A stretch of 64,000 nt of DNA, taken from the NCBI RefSeq assembly GCF_030622045.1, contig NZ_CP130886.1, forward strand, positions 2,989,557 through 3,053,556, given 5' to 3'. Positions 10,029 through 18,721 of the stretch are shown here, in pieces. Position 1 is the stretch's first letter. Every line of letters begins with the position of its first letter. Under the pieces are notes generated by a model. That model searched no databases, was not told the origin of the DNA, and saw only the letters and a list, made by a program, of their open reading frames with translations. Position numbers and translations under genes: made by a program. This stretch comes from Planctellipticum variicoloris (GTDB lineage Bacteria; Planctomycetota; Planctomycetia; Planctomycetales; Planctomycetaceae).

Positions 10029-11332
10029 CGCTCCACACGCTGGTTCGATTTCTGCTGCTGCGGAAGGACGCGATTGAGACGGTCGCCCGCAGCCAAGGCG
10101 CTCTGCTGCTCGGCGTCCTGTTCGTCTTCGGAGCCGCTCTCGCGCGAGAATACGACCGCTCCGATCTCGCCGCCGAGCCGATCCACCTGTTCCTGCCGCT
10201 GCTGGCTTCACTGGCCAGTTCGTTCCTGCTGTGGGGTTTGCTCTGGAACATCAATTATTCCAAACGCCTGCCGTGGAACTGTCCCAGCTATGCAGACTTT
10301 CTCCGCTGTTTCTGGATGACCGCCCCGCTGGCGTGGATCTATGCCATTCCCGTGGAACGTTTCCTGGACGAAGGGAATGCGGTCGAAGCGAATTTCTGGA
10401 TGCTGGGGATCGTGGCTCTCTGGCGCGTGGTCGTCATCATCCGCGTGATTCAGGTTCTGTGGAGCGTCCCCACCTGGATCGCCGCGGCCATCGTGCTGAC
10501 CTACAGCGACGCGGTCATCATCGCCGCAAACCTTTTCTCCCCCTGGCCCATCTTTGACATCATGTCGGGAAACCGACTGTCCGCCGCCGAAAGTCGCCTG
10601 ATTGGAGCCCGGCTGCTGATCGGCGCCGTCTCCTTCCTCGCCGCGCCGATTCTGCTCATCATGTTCACGACGGCCTGTGCCACAGCCTGGCCGGCGAATG
10701 AGCGACAGACGTCCCGCCCAGAGCGAGTCAAGCTGCCGCTGTGGGTCCTCTCGATCGTTTTGCTCATCATCGGCGGCTGGCTGCTGACGATCGGCCAGTC
10801 CGCCCAACAGCGTGCGACGGTCATGGCTCATGACATCCAGGCCGGCCGCTATCGGGAAGCCCTCGAATTTCAATCGAGCCACGTTTCCGGCGACTTCCCG
10901 CCCCATTGGAACCCGCCGCCGTACCCGGGCTACCGCAACGAAGACATCGTCCCGCTGGCGCGGCTTGTCGCAACGATCCCTGAATTGCAGGTTCCGGACT
11001 GGGTCCGCGATTTCTGGTCGCGCCGGCTGCTGCGAAACTTCAACGCGGCCTACCTGGCCGACAGCGTCTGGCAGAGGTTATCGGCGGAAGAACTCGATCG
11101 CATGCTGACTGTGCTGGAATCCATTCCGGCGCTCGAACAGGAATCGATCCTGCGTCCGCACTGGGAGCCGAACTGGACCGAAGGACCGAATGGCGGCAAC
11201 TGGCCACTTCGGAAACGGTTTTCCGAATTCTTTCGCGCCCTGCATGCCCATCGACAGTCGAACGGCGACTCCGACTCGAGCCAACCCGCCGATGCCCTTC
11301 AGCCGGAGTCGTCGAAATCCGCCCCCCAACAA
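10025..11332 (+). CDS. multi-pass membrane protein, stop codon not found
   Basis: About 436 supported codons. The start is secured by the ATGA overlap with the radical SAM gene. Residues 1-260 hold six or seven hydrophobic helices (for example LLLGVLFVFGAAL, LFLPLLASLASSFLLWGLLW, SIVLLIIGGWLLTIG); the remainder is soluble and Trp-rich. I do not recognise the family. The frame has no stop before 14804-14806, running codon-for-codon antisense through dnaE, which ends at 11333. The end given here is where dnaE begins, not an observed terminus. Either the natural end lies just inside dnaE after an assembly or real frameshift (the next stop, in frame 1, is at 11383-11385), or the 3' end was lost. 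Confidence 0.6.
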
Positions 11333-14300
11333 CTACCGCCCCACGCTCCCCCCCGACCGACTCGCCGTGCGCGGTTCCGCCATGAACTTCAGGTTCCCGT
11401 CCCCCAGCGCATCGCTCAGCTCGGTCCGCAGCTCCCGCGTACAACTCACCTTCTGCTCCAGCGGCTTCTGCGCGATGAACCGGATCCGGGCCGAGGGCTG
11501 CGCGTCCTCGGCGGTATCCACGAAGAGCACCACCTCCGTCCGCCCGGGGTGCTTGTTCAGAATGTCCCGCACGCGGTTGACGACGCGCGTGTCGTGGACC
11601 CCCTTCTGAAACTTGATCGCCACCTGCCGCGTGAAGTCCCGCTCGACTTCTTCCAGCGTCCACATCGAATCGACGACGACGTTCGGCTCCCGGCTCCGCT
11701 TGTCGACTTTTCCCTTCAGGAACCGCACCGCGTCCTGTTCGACCTTTTCCCCCAGCCGGGCGAAGTCTTCCGGCCACATGATGCAGCGGACCACGCCGCT
11801 CGGATCTTCGAAGTCGAAGTTCACGTACTTGGAATGCCCGTTCCGGCTCGGCTTCTTCGTCGTCGCCTTCTTGATCGCGGAAATCATCCCCCCCAGCACG
11901 ACTTCGGACCCGTCATCGAGTTCGACGAGCTCGCGCGCGGCGTGCGTCGCGTACGACCGGAGCTGGTCCGCCAGCTCGGTCAGCGGGTGACTGGTCAGGT
12001 AGAAGCCGAGCGTCTCCTTTTCGTACTGCAGCTTCTCGCGCTGCGACCACTCGGGGACGTCGGGCAGGGCGGTCATCACCGCCGCCGCGGCTTCCTCGGG
12101 GGTCGCTTCGTCGTCATCGCCGCCGAACAGGTTCTTCTGCCCCCGCGCCTTGTCCTTATGCCGCGACTGCGACGCCTGCACCGCCCGCTCGACGACCGTG
12201 ATCAACTGCGACCGCCGGCCGCCGAGGCAGTCGAGCGCCCCCGCCTTCACCAGCAGTTCCAGCACAGACTTGTTGAGGGCTTTCGGGTCGATCCGTTCCG
12301 CCAGATCAAAGATGCTGGTGAACGGCCCGTTTGCGGTCCGCTCTTCGACGATGGCGTGCAATGCCGCCTCGCCCACGCCTTTCAGAGCGCCGAGACCGAA
12401 CGTCAGCTTGTCCCCCAGCACACCGAACTCGACCTCGCTGTGGTTGATATCCGGCGGAAGGATTTCGATCTTCATCCGCCGGCAGTCATCGACGTGCTCG
12501 GAGATCCGGTCGGTGTCTTCCATTTCGCAGGAGAGCAGGGCGGCCATGAACTCGGCCGGATAGTGCGCCTTCAGATATGCCGTCTGATAGGCCACCGCCC
12601 CGTACGCCGTCGAGTGCGACTTGTTGAAGCCATACCCGGCGAACTTTTCGATCATGCCGAACAGCTCAATGGCGGTCTGCTCGGCCAGGCCGTTCGCGGC
12701 GGAGCCTTCCAGGAACTGCGCCCGGTACTTGGCGATCGTCTCCAGCTTCTTTTTGCTGATCGCCTTGATGCACTGATACGACTGCGACAGCTCGATCCCG
12801 CCGAGGCGGTTGAGAATCCGCATGACCTGTTCCTGGTAGACCATGACCCCGTAGGTCTCGTCCAGGATGCTGTCCATGATCGGGTGGACGCGGGGCAGCG
12901 GCTGCCGGCCGTGTTTGACGTCCACGTAGGTCATCACCATGCCGCCTTCGAGCGGACCGGGCCGGTAGAGGGCCGAGGTGGCGATGATGTCGAGGAAGCT
13001 GTCGGGCTTCATCTTCGTCAGCAGGTCGCGCATCCCGCCCGACTCAAGCTGGAAGATCCCCTTCGTTTCCCCTCGCTGCAGCAGGGCGAACGTCTCCTTG
13101 TCGTCGATCGGCAGCTTGACGGGGTCGATCTCCACGCCGCGGTGCTTCCGGACGTTGATCACCGCCTTGTCGAGGATCGTCAGGTTCCGCAGGCCCAGAA
13201 AGTCCATTTTCAGGAAGCCGGCTTTTTCGACCGTCGGCCCGTCCCACTGCGTCACGACGTCGGTCTTGCCCGAGATCGTCTGCAATGGCACGTAGTCGCC
13301 GATCGGCCGGTCGGCCACCACCACGCCGGCCGCGTGCGTTCCCGCACTGCGCGCCAGCCCTTCGAGCTGAATCGCCATGTCGAGCAGTTCGCGGATCTGC
13401 GGATCCCCCTCGTACTGCTCCTTCAGCTCGGCGCTCTTTTCGAGAGCCTCCTTCAGCTCGATATTCAGCTCTTCCGGGATCATTTTCGCGACGGCGTCGA
13501 CGCGGGGGAGGGGGATCGACAGTGCGCGGCCGACGTCCCGAATCGCCGCCTTGGCCTTCAGCGTGCCGAACGTACCGATCTGCGAGACGTTCGCTTCGCC
13601 GTATTTCTGCTTGGTGTAGTCGATGACCGCCTGCCGGCGATCGCGGCAGAAGTCGATATCGATATCGGGGGGTTCCGTCCGGCTTTCGTCGAGAAATCGC
13701 TCGAACAGCAGGTCGTACTGCAGCGGGCAGACGTGGCTGAGCCCCAGCACGTAGGCCACCAGCGCCCCGCACGCCGAACCGCGCGCGCTGCAGGGAATGC
13801 CCTGATCCATCGCGAAGCGGACGAAGTCCCAGACGATCAAGAAGTAGCTGGGGTAACCCATTTTCTGGATGACGCCGAGTTCGCGGTCGAGCCGGGCGCG
13901 GTGTTCGTCAGTGATGTTTTCCTTGCCGTACCGCCACTCCATCCCCTTTTCGCAGAGGAGCCGCAGGTAATCGACGTCGCTCAGCTCGTCCGGGCACTGG
14001 AAGACCGGGTAGTACCGTTCCTTGCCGAGCTTGATGTCGACCCGGTCGGCGATCTCCTGCGACCGGGCGACCGCGTCTTCGAAGCCCGGAAACGCCGCGT
14101 ACATTTCGTCGGGGGTGCGGACGAAGAGCTGATCGCTGTCCATCCGCATGCGGTTCAGGTCGCTCCGTTCGGACTTGGTGTTCACGCACAGCAGCACGTC
14201 CTGCACCGCCGCGTCTTCCCGGTTCAGGTAGTGGGCGTCGTTGGTCGCGACCAGCGGGAGTCCCATCCGGTTGGCCAGGTCGACCGTCCGGTCCATGCAC

Positions 14301-14881
14301 TCCTTCTGAATCTGAAAGCCGGCGTTCTGGATCTCCATGTAAAAGCGGTCGCCGAAGACGTCGACGTACCACTTCGTCAGCTTCTCGGCGGCCTCCCAGT
14401 CGTCGGCGAGCAGGTAGTGCGACAGCTCGCCCGCCGCGCAGCCCGACAGGCAGATGATCCCCTCGCTGTGACCGGCGAGCAGCTCCTTGTCGATGCGGGG
14501 CTTGTAGTAGAAGCCTTCGAGGAAGGACTTGGACGACATCGTGATCAGGTTGCGGAACCCGGTCAGATTCATCGCCAGCAGCGTCAGGTGATAGCTGGCC
14601 TCCTTGACCTTGCTGGCCCCCTTTTTGTCGAACCGGGAACCGGGCGCGATGTAGGCCTCCAGCCCGATGATCGGGTTCAGCCCGCTCCCCTTGCAGGCGT
14701 TGTAGAACTCCAGCGAGCCGTACAGGTTGCCGTGGTCGGTGATCGCCACGGAGTTCATCCCCGACCCTTTGACCTTCTTGACGAGGTCTTCGCGATCGCT
14801 GTCTGAGATGCGCGTCGCCCCGTCGAGCAGGCTGAAGTGCGTATGGCAGTGGAGGTGGGCGAAGGGACGCGCGTCCGTCAT
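11333..14881 (-). CDS. dnaE: DNA polymerase III subunit alpha
   Basis: An 1182-residue replicative polymerase of the DnaE family, the catalytic subunit of the cytosolic replisome. An N-terminal PHP domain starts at HLHCHTHFSLLDGA (H9, H11). The palm carries the catalytic aspartates in PDIDIDF near residue 405. The motif KSHSTAYGAVAYQTAYLKA and the C-terminal helix-hairpin-helix and OB-fold regions (around FASRLGEK-like and YVNFDFEDPSG) follow in normal order, and length is typical. From residue 27 on it uses no TTA, CTA or TCA codon, which leaves the opposite strand open for 3.4 kb. A good minus-strand promoter lies 46 bp upstream of the start. Confidence 0.97.
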   Translation of the reverse strand: MTDARPFAHLHCHTHFSLLDGATRISDSDREDLVKKVKGSGMNSVAITDHGNLYGSLEFYNACKGSGLNPIIGLEAYIAPGSRFDKKGASKVKEASYHLTLLAMNLTGFRNLITMSSKSFLEGFYYKPRIDKELLAGHSEGIICLSGCAAGELSHYLLADDWEAAEKLTKWYVDVFGDRFYMEIQNAGFQIQKECMDRTVDLANRMGLPLVATNDAHYLNREDAAVQDVLLCVNTKSERSDLNRMRMDSDQLFVRTPDEMYAAFPGFEDAVARSQEIADRVDIKLGKERYYPVFQCPDELSDVDYLRLLCEKGMEWRYGKENITDEHRARLDRELGVIQKMGYPSYFLIVWDFVRFAMDQGIPCSARGSACGALVAYVLGLSHVCPLQYDLLFERFLDESRTEPPDIDIDFCRDRRQAVIDYTKQKYGEANVSQIGTFGTLKAKAAIRDVGRALSIPLPRVDAVAKMIPEELNIELKEALEKSAELKEQYEGDPQIRELLDMAIQLEGLARSAGTHAAGVVVADRPIGDYVPLQTISGKTDVVTQWDGPTVEKAGFLKMDFLGLRNLTILDKAVINVRKHRGVEIDPVKLPIDDKETFALLQRGETKGIFQLESGGMRDLLTKMKPDSFLDIIATSALYRPGPLEGGMVMTYVDVKHGRQPLPRVHPIMDSILDETYGVMVYQEQVMRILNRLGGIELSQSYQCIKAISKKKLETIAKYRAQFLEGSAANGLAEQTAIELFGMIEKFAGYGFNKSHSTAYGAVAYQTAYLKAHYPAEFMAALLSCEMEDTDRISEHVDDCRRMKIEILPPDINHSEVEFGVLGDKLTFGLGALKGVGEAALHAIVEERTANGPFTSIFDLAERIDPKALNKSVLELLVKAGALDCLGGRRSQLITVVERAVQASQSRHKDKARGQKNLFGGDDDEATPEEAAAAVMTALPDVPEWSQREKLQYEKETLGFYLTSHPLTELADQLRSYATHAARELVELDDGSEVVLGGMISAIKKATTKKPSRNGHSKYVNFDFEDPSGVVRCIMWPEDFARLGEKVEQDAVRFLKGKVDKRSREPNVVVDSMWTLEEVERDFTRQVAIKFQKGVHDTRVVNRVRDILNKHPGRTEVVLFVDTAEDAQPSARIRFIAQKPLEQKVSCTRELRTELSDALGDGNLKFMAEPRTASRSGGSVGR

Positions 14882-14926
14882 GATATCACTTCCGTGTGTC
14901 GGCAGAAGGGGGCAGTTGATGACCCG

Positions 14927-14954
14927 ATTCTACCGTCCCGCGGCGTGACCTCAA
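14927..14954 (-). promoter_or_regulatory. sigma-70-like promoter of dnaE
   Basis: Read on the minus strand, TTGAGG (14954-14949) and TAGAAT (14932-14927) are separated by 16 bp and lie about 46 bp upstream of the dnaE ATG. The layout matches the two divergent promoters seen at 36.5-36.9 kb. Confidence 0.5.
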
Positions 14955-15006
14955 CCGCGGGGAAAAAACGAATTGTTTCCCGCGAATTCTCCCTTGCAAA
15001 TCGGGT

Positions 15007-15041
15007 GACCGGGGCAGGAGCATCCTCGCGATGCCCCGGTC
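15007..15041. repeat. hairpin between dnaE and the Uma2 pair
   Basis: GACCGGGGCA at 15007-15016 pairs perfectly with TGCCCCGGTC at 15032-15041; CATC and GATG extend the stem inside a 5-nt bulge. It sits between two divergent genes, so it is not an ordinary terminator; it could be a leader structure of the Uma2 transcript or a repeat relic. Confidence 0.45.
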
Positions 15042-15058
15042 TTATCGCGCGTGAGTCG

Positions 15059-15086
15059 CCTGAACCGGGATTCCACTCTGTTCAGG
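15059..15086. repeat. second hairpin upstream of the first Uma2 gene
   Basis: CCTGAAC (15059-15065) and GTTCAGG (15080-15086) form a perfect 7-bp stem with a 14-nt loop, about 47 bp before the start codon at 15133. Confidence 0.3.
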
Positions 15087-15119
15087 TCGTGGTATGGTGT
15101 GTCGACAGGCTGCTTTTCT

Positions 15120-15182
15120 CCCGGAGGACGCGATGTCCACCTCGACGCTGATGACCGCCGAGCAACTGTTCGAACTCTCGCC
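15120..15182 (+). repeat. direct repeat, 5' block of Uma2 copy 1
   Basis: Sixty-three bases covering the ribosome-binding site and first 50 coding bases match 15796-15858 at all but one position (15131, C versus A). Similarity falls sharply after the block. Confidence 0.85.
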
Positions 15183-15678
15183 CCGCCTTCCACGGGCCGA
15201 GCTGATCGAGGGGGAACTGCGAGAAATGACTCCCAGCGGAGCAGAACACGGACTGGTGAGCCTGGAATTGATGGCGGAATTGCGAGATTTCCTGAAGCGG
15301 AATCCCGCCGGCCGTGCCTTTGCCGAAGTCGGATTTGTGATCCGCCGCGAGCCCGACACGGTGCTGGTTCCGGACGGTGCGTTCATTTCGAGCGAGAGTC
15401 TGGCGCAGACCGGCGTTCCCAGCTCGTTCTACAACGGCGCCCCCGATCTGGTGCTGGAAGTGATCTCTCCCACGGATCGCCCGAAACAGTACGAGGAGAA
15501 GGCCCGGATCTGGCTCGCTGCTGGAGCACGTCTGGTCTGGCTGATTCATCCGAGAAAACGTACGGCAGTGATCTATCGACCGGGTCTCGATTCCGTCACG
15601 ATTTCCGCCAACGACGATCTGACTGGCGAAGACGTCGTGCCGGGGTTTCGGTGTCGGTTGGGGGATGTGCTTTCGTAA
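15133..15678 (+). CDS. Uma2 family endonuclease (DUF820), copy 1
   Basis: A 181-residue protein of the Uma2/DUF820 family, a PD-(D/E)XK-fold group very abundant in cyanobacteria and planctomycetes whose biological role is unsettled. Visible family features are PDTVLVPDGAFIS, PDLVLEVISPTD and the following KARIWLAAGARLVWLI. The ATG at 15133 is supported by a strong ribosome-binding site (CCGGAGGA) and by the near-identical start of copy 2; the in-frame start at 15094 has none. The two copies lie 130 bp apart in tandem and their first 50 coding bases are identical, although the genes diverge afterwards. Confidence 0.9.
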   Translation: MSTSTLMTAEQLFELSPRLPRAELIEGELREMTPSGAEHGLVSLELMAELRDFLKRNPAGRAFAEVGFVIRREPDTVLVPDGAFISSESLAQTGVPSSFYNGAPDLVLEVISPTDRPKQYEEKARIWLAAGARLVWLIHPRKRTAVIYRPGLDSVTISANDDLTGEDVVPGFRCRLGDVLS

Positions 15679-15795
15679 TGTGAACTGCCGACGGAGTTCA
15701 GTCGATGTGCTTCGAGACTGCGTCTGCAGTTCGGTGATTCACTTTATTCGCAGCGTTTGCCTCGTGTTATGCTGGCAGGGTAAGCCGCAATTTCC

Positions 15796-15858
15796 CCCGG
15801 AGGACGAGATGTCCACCTCGACGCTGATGACCGCCGAGCAACTGTTCGAACTCTCGCC
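15796..15858 (+). repeat. direct repeat, 5' block of Uma2 copy 2
   Basis: Partner of 15120-15182, 676 bp downstream. The identity includes synonymous positions, pointing to gene conversion or recent copying of the start region rather than protein-level constraint alone. Confidence 0.85.
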
Positions 15859-16357
15859 AGACCTGATGCGGGCAGACCTGATTGAGGGCAAACTTCACGA
15901 GTATCCGTATTACGGCTGTCGAGACGGACTCCTCGCCGGCGAAATCGCTTTTCGTCTGGCGGAATTCGCCGATGCAAACAACCTGGGGAGAGTCGGCGGC
16001 AGTGGCGGTGGATTCATCCTCCAGCGAAACCCCGATACCGTTCTGACTCCAGCGGCAGTGTTTCTCTCGACGGAACTGCTCGCCCGAACCGGCATCCCGA
16101 CATTTTTCTTTCCGGGTCCGCCGGATCTCGTCGTCGAGATCGTCGCTCCAGACGACGGTTCAAAGGATTTCCAGCGAAACATCAAACTGTGGCTGGCGGC
16201 CGGAACGAAATTGGTCTGGCTGGTCGACGGTACCCAGCGAAGGGCAATCATCTATCGCACCGGCCGATCGCCAATTACGCTTTCGGAGGAAGAGTATCTC
16301 GCTGGAGAAGACGTTGTACCGGGTTTCCGCTGCCGGCTCGCGGATGTGTTTGAGTGA
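15809..16357 (+). CDS. Uma2 family endonuclease (DUF820), copy 2
   Basis: A 182-residue paralogue of the preceding gene, same family and fold. The conserved core is visible as PDLVVEIVAPDD followed by KLWLAAGTKLVWLVDG. The start at 15809 has the same GGAGGA ribosome-binding site and identical first 16 codons as copy 1; the frame is open from 15665 but without a better signal. The middle differs strongly from copy 1 (a glycine-rich GGSGGGF stretch replaces EVGFV), so the pair is an old duplication with a homogenised 5' end. Immediately downstream the base composition drops towards the GHKL-nuclease gene. Confidence 0.9.
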   Translation: MSTSTLMTAEQLFELSPDLMRADLIEGKLHEYPYYGCRDGLLAGEIAFRLAEFADANNLGRVGGSGGGFILQRNPDTVLTPAAVFLSTELLARTGIPTFFFPGPPDLVVEIVAPDDGSKDFQRNIKLWLAAGTKLVWLVDGTQRRAIIYRTGRSPITLSEEEYLAGEDVVPGFRCRLADVFE

Positions 16358-16530
16358 CACGATCCAAGCGGCATATCCATCGCTGCAGTTAACGCGACGA
16401 TGCCAAACGCTGCTCACCCGCTCGCTCTTAGACGCGATCCTGCGGCGCTGCGCAATCAGCGTCAGCGGCGTTGCAAACAGGCCCTCGCTGTTCACTCCAG
16501 TGACAGAACATCCAACGAAGAGACTTCACG

Positions 16531-18570
16531 TCACTTTGAATCCAGGCCGCTGCAATCACCGTCCAGCACCGAGGAAGTCGCGTTGATAGGCTCAGCCACA
16601 CGGGCGAAGTAGGGAGACGGAGTTGCATCCTCCCCAAATAGCTCCCTCTGGGGATCAACGCGGAGCACTTCATCGACTTCGGGATCGGATGTGATAGTCG
16701 CCTGTGACGTCTGAAGGCGCAGTTGGAGATTGAAGGTTCGTTGGTGCGCCTTCCGCAAGACAGTCTGATAAACCATCGGAATAATATGAGTGTTCTCACC
16801 GTACTCAGCAGATTCCAAGCCATCTTCGAGCGTCGCACCGAGAACGTAGGCGACAATTTCTGTTGAATGCTGGACTCGTCCGGCCTTGCGAATCTCCTTT
16901 GCGTAATTGCGAGCCTGATCGGCCTCGTTCTGTGAAACGCAAAACCCACCCTTCTTCAATTCGAGAATTGCGACTTTTCGAATTCCAGCGACCTCGCCGG
17001 CAGAATCGTAGGCGTCGGCACAGTAGGCGCCTATAGAAATCTCGGGCAGTACGACAAAATCGGGCCTTCGTTTAGGTGGCTTGTAGTTGGCTCCACCCAA
17101 AAACCTGCCGATCACCTCGGCAAGTCCACGATTGGATCGGAAGTCCACGGCTTCGTACTCAGGCCCAAAGATCCACAAGCCGCGTTCGAACAGCGGCTGA
17201 AGATCATGAAGTTCGTCCGCATGCGGATTCTCGACGAGGCGATCCATTCGTTCGATGAGCTTCAGCCGCCGATCAAGTTCGTTCAGAACGATCTCCGCGT
17301 TGCTTGCCGTCCACTGCTGCATCAGTGAATTCCACGTATCAAGATCGTCCGACGAACAAGATGCGAGTTGCGTAAGCAGGTCGTATCCAGCCCGGCTTTG
17401 CTCGAGTTTCGCCAACACTTGCACAGTGCGGCTTAGGTCCCGATCAGAAATCGTTGGACACTTTTCCTGAACCTCATCAATGAACTGCCCAATCGTCCTT
17501 TTCGAAATCGAGGGCAGATCTCCCATCAAATTGCGGCTGTTCTCGATTGCATTCTTCTTCCGTTCCTTCCGTGTTGTCGACAACTGCGACTGAATCTCCT
17601 TAATGACGTAGCTGTGCACCGCGCCATGAACCGCATTGGTCTTCTGATTTGCGTGAAACCCCGACCAATCGGCTTTGATGTCGACACCCGGCGTTAAGAA
17701 ATTGGCGGTAACGATGAAGCTGAACTTCTTCGCGTGCTCGGTACGACCGTCAAGGTAAGCACCCTCTTCATCAAGTCTATCCCAGTTCGGCTCTCCCACG
17801 CGGCGCTGGTTGACCCACCATGTGATTCCCCGGAGTCGCGAGCTTCGATAATGCTCAATTGAATCAATGAAATGGACCAAAATCGTCCCGAAGTTCTCCA
17901 CTTCGATCTCTGTCGTTCTGACCCCGTCGAGCGACGTCAACTCAACCTGCTGCTGATTGACCTTGATGACGAGCGACGGGTCTACGATGAACTTTGATCC
18001 AATCAATTGCCTCAGTTCGTCCAAGTCCAGCAGGCGACGGTCTATTTGAGCCGAAATCGTCGTGCCGTTCCTCTTACTCTTAGATTCCTTCAGGAGAGTA
18101 ATCTCGAACGGCATCGTTCCCGTGGCTGCAAGTCCCACCCGCGCCAACAGACAGTTTCCATCCTTTGTTGTCTCAATATCGTACGAATCGGCGAAACAAA
18201 ACGGGGCGTGCCGTCCTTTGCCGCTTCGTCCGAAAGCGGTTCTTCGGATCCCCCGCACTCCTTTAGGAAACACTACCTCGGTTCCCTGCTCCATAGCACG
18301 GTCATAGCAGAGGGTCCTCCATCTGCGCTCGAACTCGATTCTCGTCATGCCGATCCCGTTATCGGTGATCGAGAATTTTCGGCCTAGCTCGTCGGGCCAA
18401 TGAATCTCAATTTGCGTGGAACCTGCGTCGTACGAGTTTGCAATTAGCTCAAGTATCGCCGTGCGAGGTTCCGAGATGATTTGCCCCGCGTGGTCCTGCA
18501 AGAAGCGATCCGCGAATGCGAATGGCTCAGCTCCAAACAATCCGGGTTGAGTGGCTTTGGCGTTGGCCAT
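16531..18570 (-). CDS. GHKL ATPase fused to PD-(D/E)XK nuclease-like domain
   Basis: A 679-residue protein. The ATG at 18570 has a good ribosome-binding site (AGAGGAA, 7 bp spacing); the frame is open to 18684 without one. The N-terminal domain is a Hsp90/MutL/MORC-type GHKL ATPase: N-box ELIANSYDA (E41, N45, D48), G1 box DNGIGM (70-75), G2 loop GRSGKGR (114-120). A transducer-like region follows (WWVNQRRVGE, around 270), then helices. The C-terminal part resembles a DUF4263/Shedu-like PD-(D/E)XK nuclease: LFERGLWIFGPEY, PD at 503-504, ELKKGG at 537-542, then QARNYAKEI. Base composition is visibly lower: two 60-base lines counted by hand gave 53% and 55% G+C, against 70% in a line of the neighbouring permease. 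This suggests transfer. A single-gene defence system is inferred; no partner gene is adjacent. Confidence 0.85.
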   Translation of the reverse strand: MANAKATQPGLFGAEPFAFADRFLQDHAGQIISEPRTAILELIANSYDAGSTQIEIHWPDELGRKFSITDNGIGMTRIEFERRWRTLCYDRAMEQGTEVVFPKGVRGIRRTAFGRSGKGRHAPFCFADSYDIETTKDGNCLLARVGLAATGTMPFEITLLKESKSKRNGTTISAQIDRRLLDLDELRQLIGSKFIVDPSLVIKVNQQQVELTSLDGVRTTEIEVENFGTILVHFIDSIEHYRSSRLRGITWWVNQRRVGEPNWDRLDEEGAYLDGRTEHAKKFSFIVTANFLTPGVDIKADWSGFHANQKTNAVHGAVHSYVIKEIQSQLSTTRKERKKNAIENSRNLMGDLPSISKRTIGQFIDEVQEKCPTISDRDLSRTVQVLAKLEQSRAGYDLLTQLASCSSDDLDTWNSLMQQWTASNAEIVLNELDRRLKLIERMDRLVENPHADELHDLQPLFERGLWIFGPEYEAVDFRSNRGLAEVIGRFLGGANYKPPKRRPDFVVLPEISIGAYCADAYDSAGEVAGIRKVAILELKKGGFCVSQNEADQARNYAKEIRKAGRVQHSTEIVAYVLGATLEDGLESAEYGENTHIIPMVYQTVLRKAHQRTFNLQLRLQTSQATITSDPEVDEVLRVDPQRELFGEDATPSPYFARVAEPINATSSVLDGDCSGLDSK

Positions 18571-18650
18571 CTCGAATTCCTCTTCACTCTGGAATCGAAC
18601 GCAGGTCTTGGGCAACTTCTGGATGTTTACATGTCGACGGCAACGCTCGA

Positions 18651-18680
18651 ATCCTACAGTAACGCAGGTACAGACGGCAA
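18651..18680 (-). promoter_or_regulatory. possible promoter of the GHKL-nuclease gene
   Basis: On the minus strand, TTGCCG (18680-18675) and TAGGAT (18656-18651) are 18 bp apart and lie about 80 bp before the start codon. The match is moderate, but its presence fits an independently transcribed gene. Confidence 0.3.
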
Positions 18681-18721
18681 TCACGAGCTAACTCAGCAGC
18701 TCTGGAGAACTTGATCCGCCC

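Noticed and set aside
15133-18570. Uma2 pair plus GHKL-nuclease as one operon
   Set aside because: They are convergent (plus and minus strand), so they cannot be co-transcribed; any link is only proximity.
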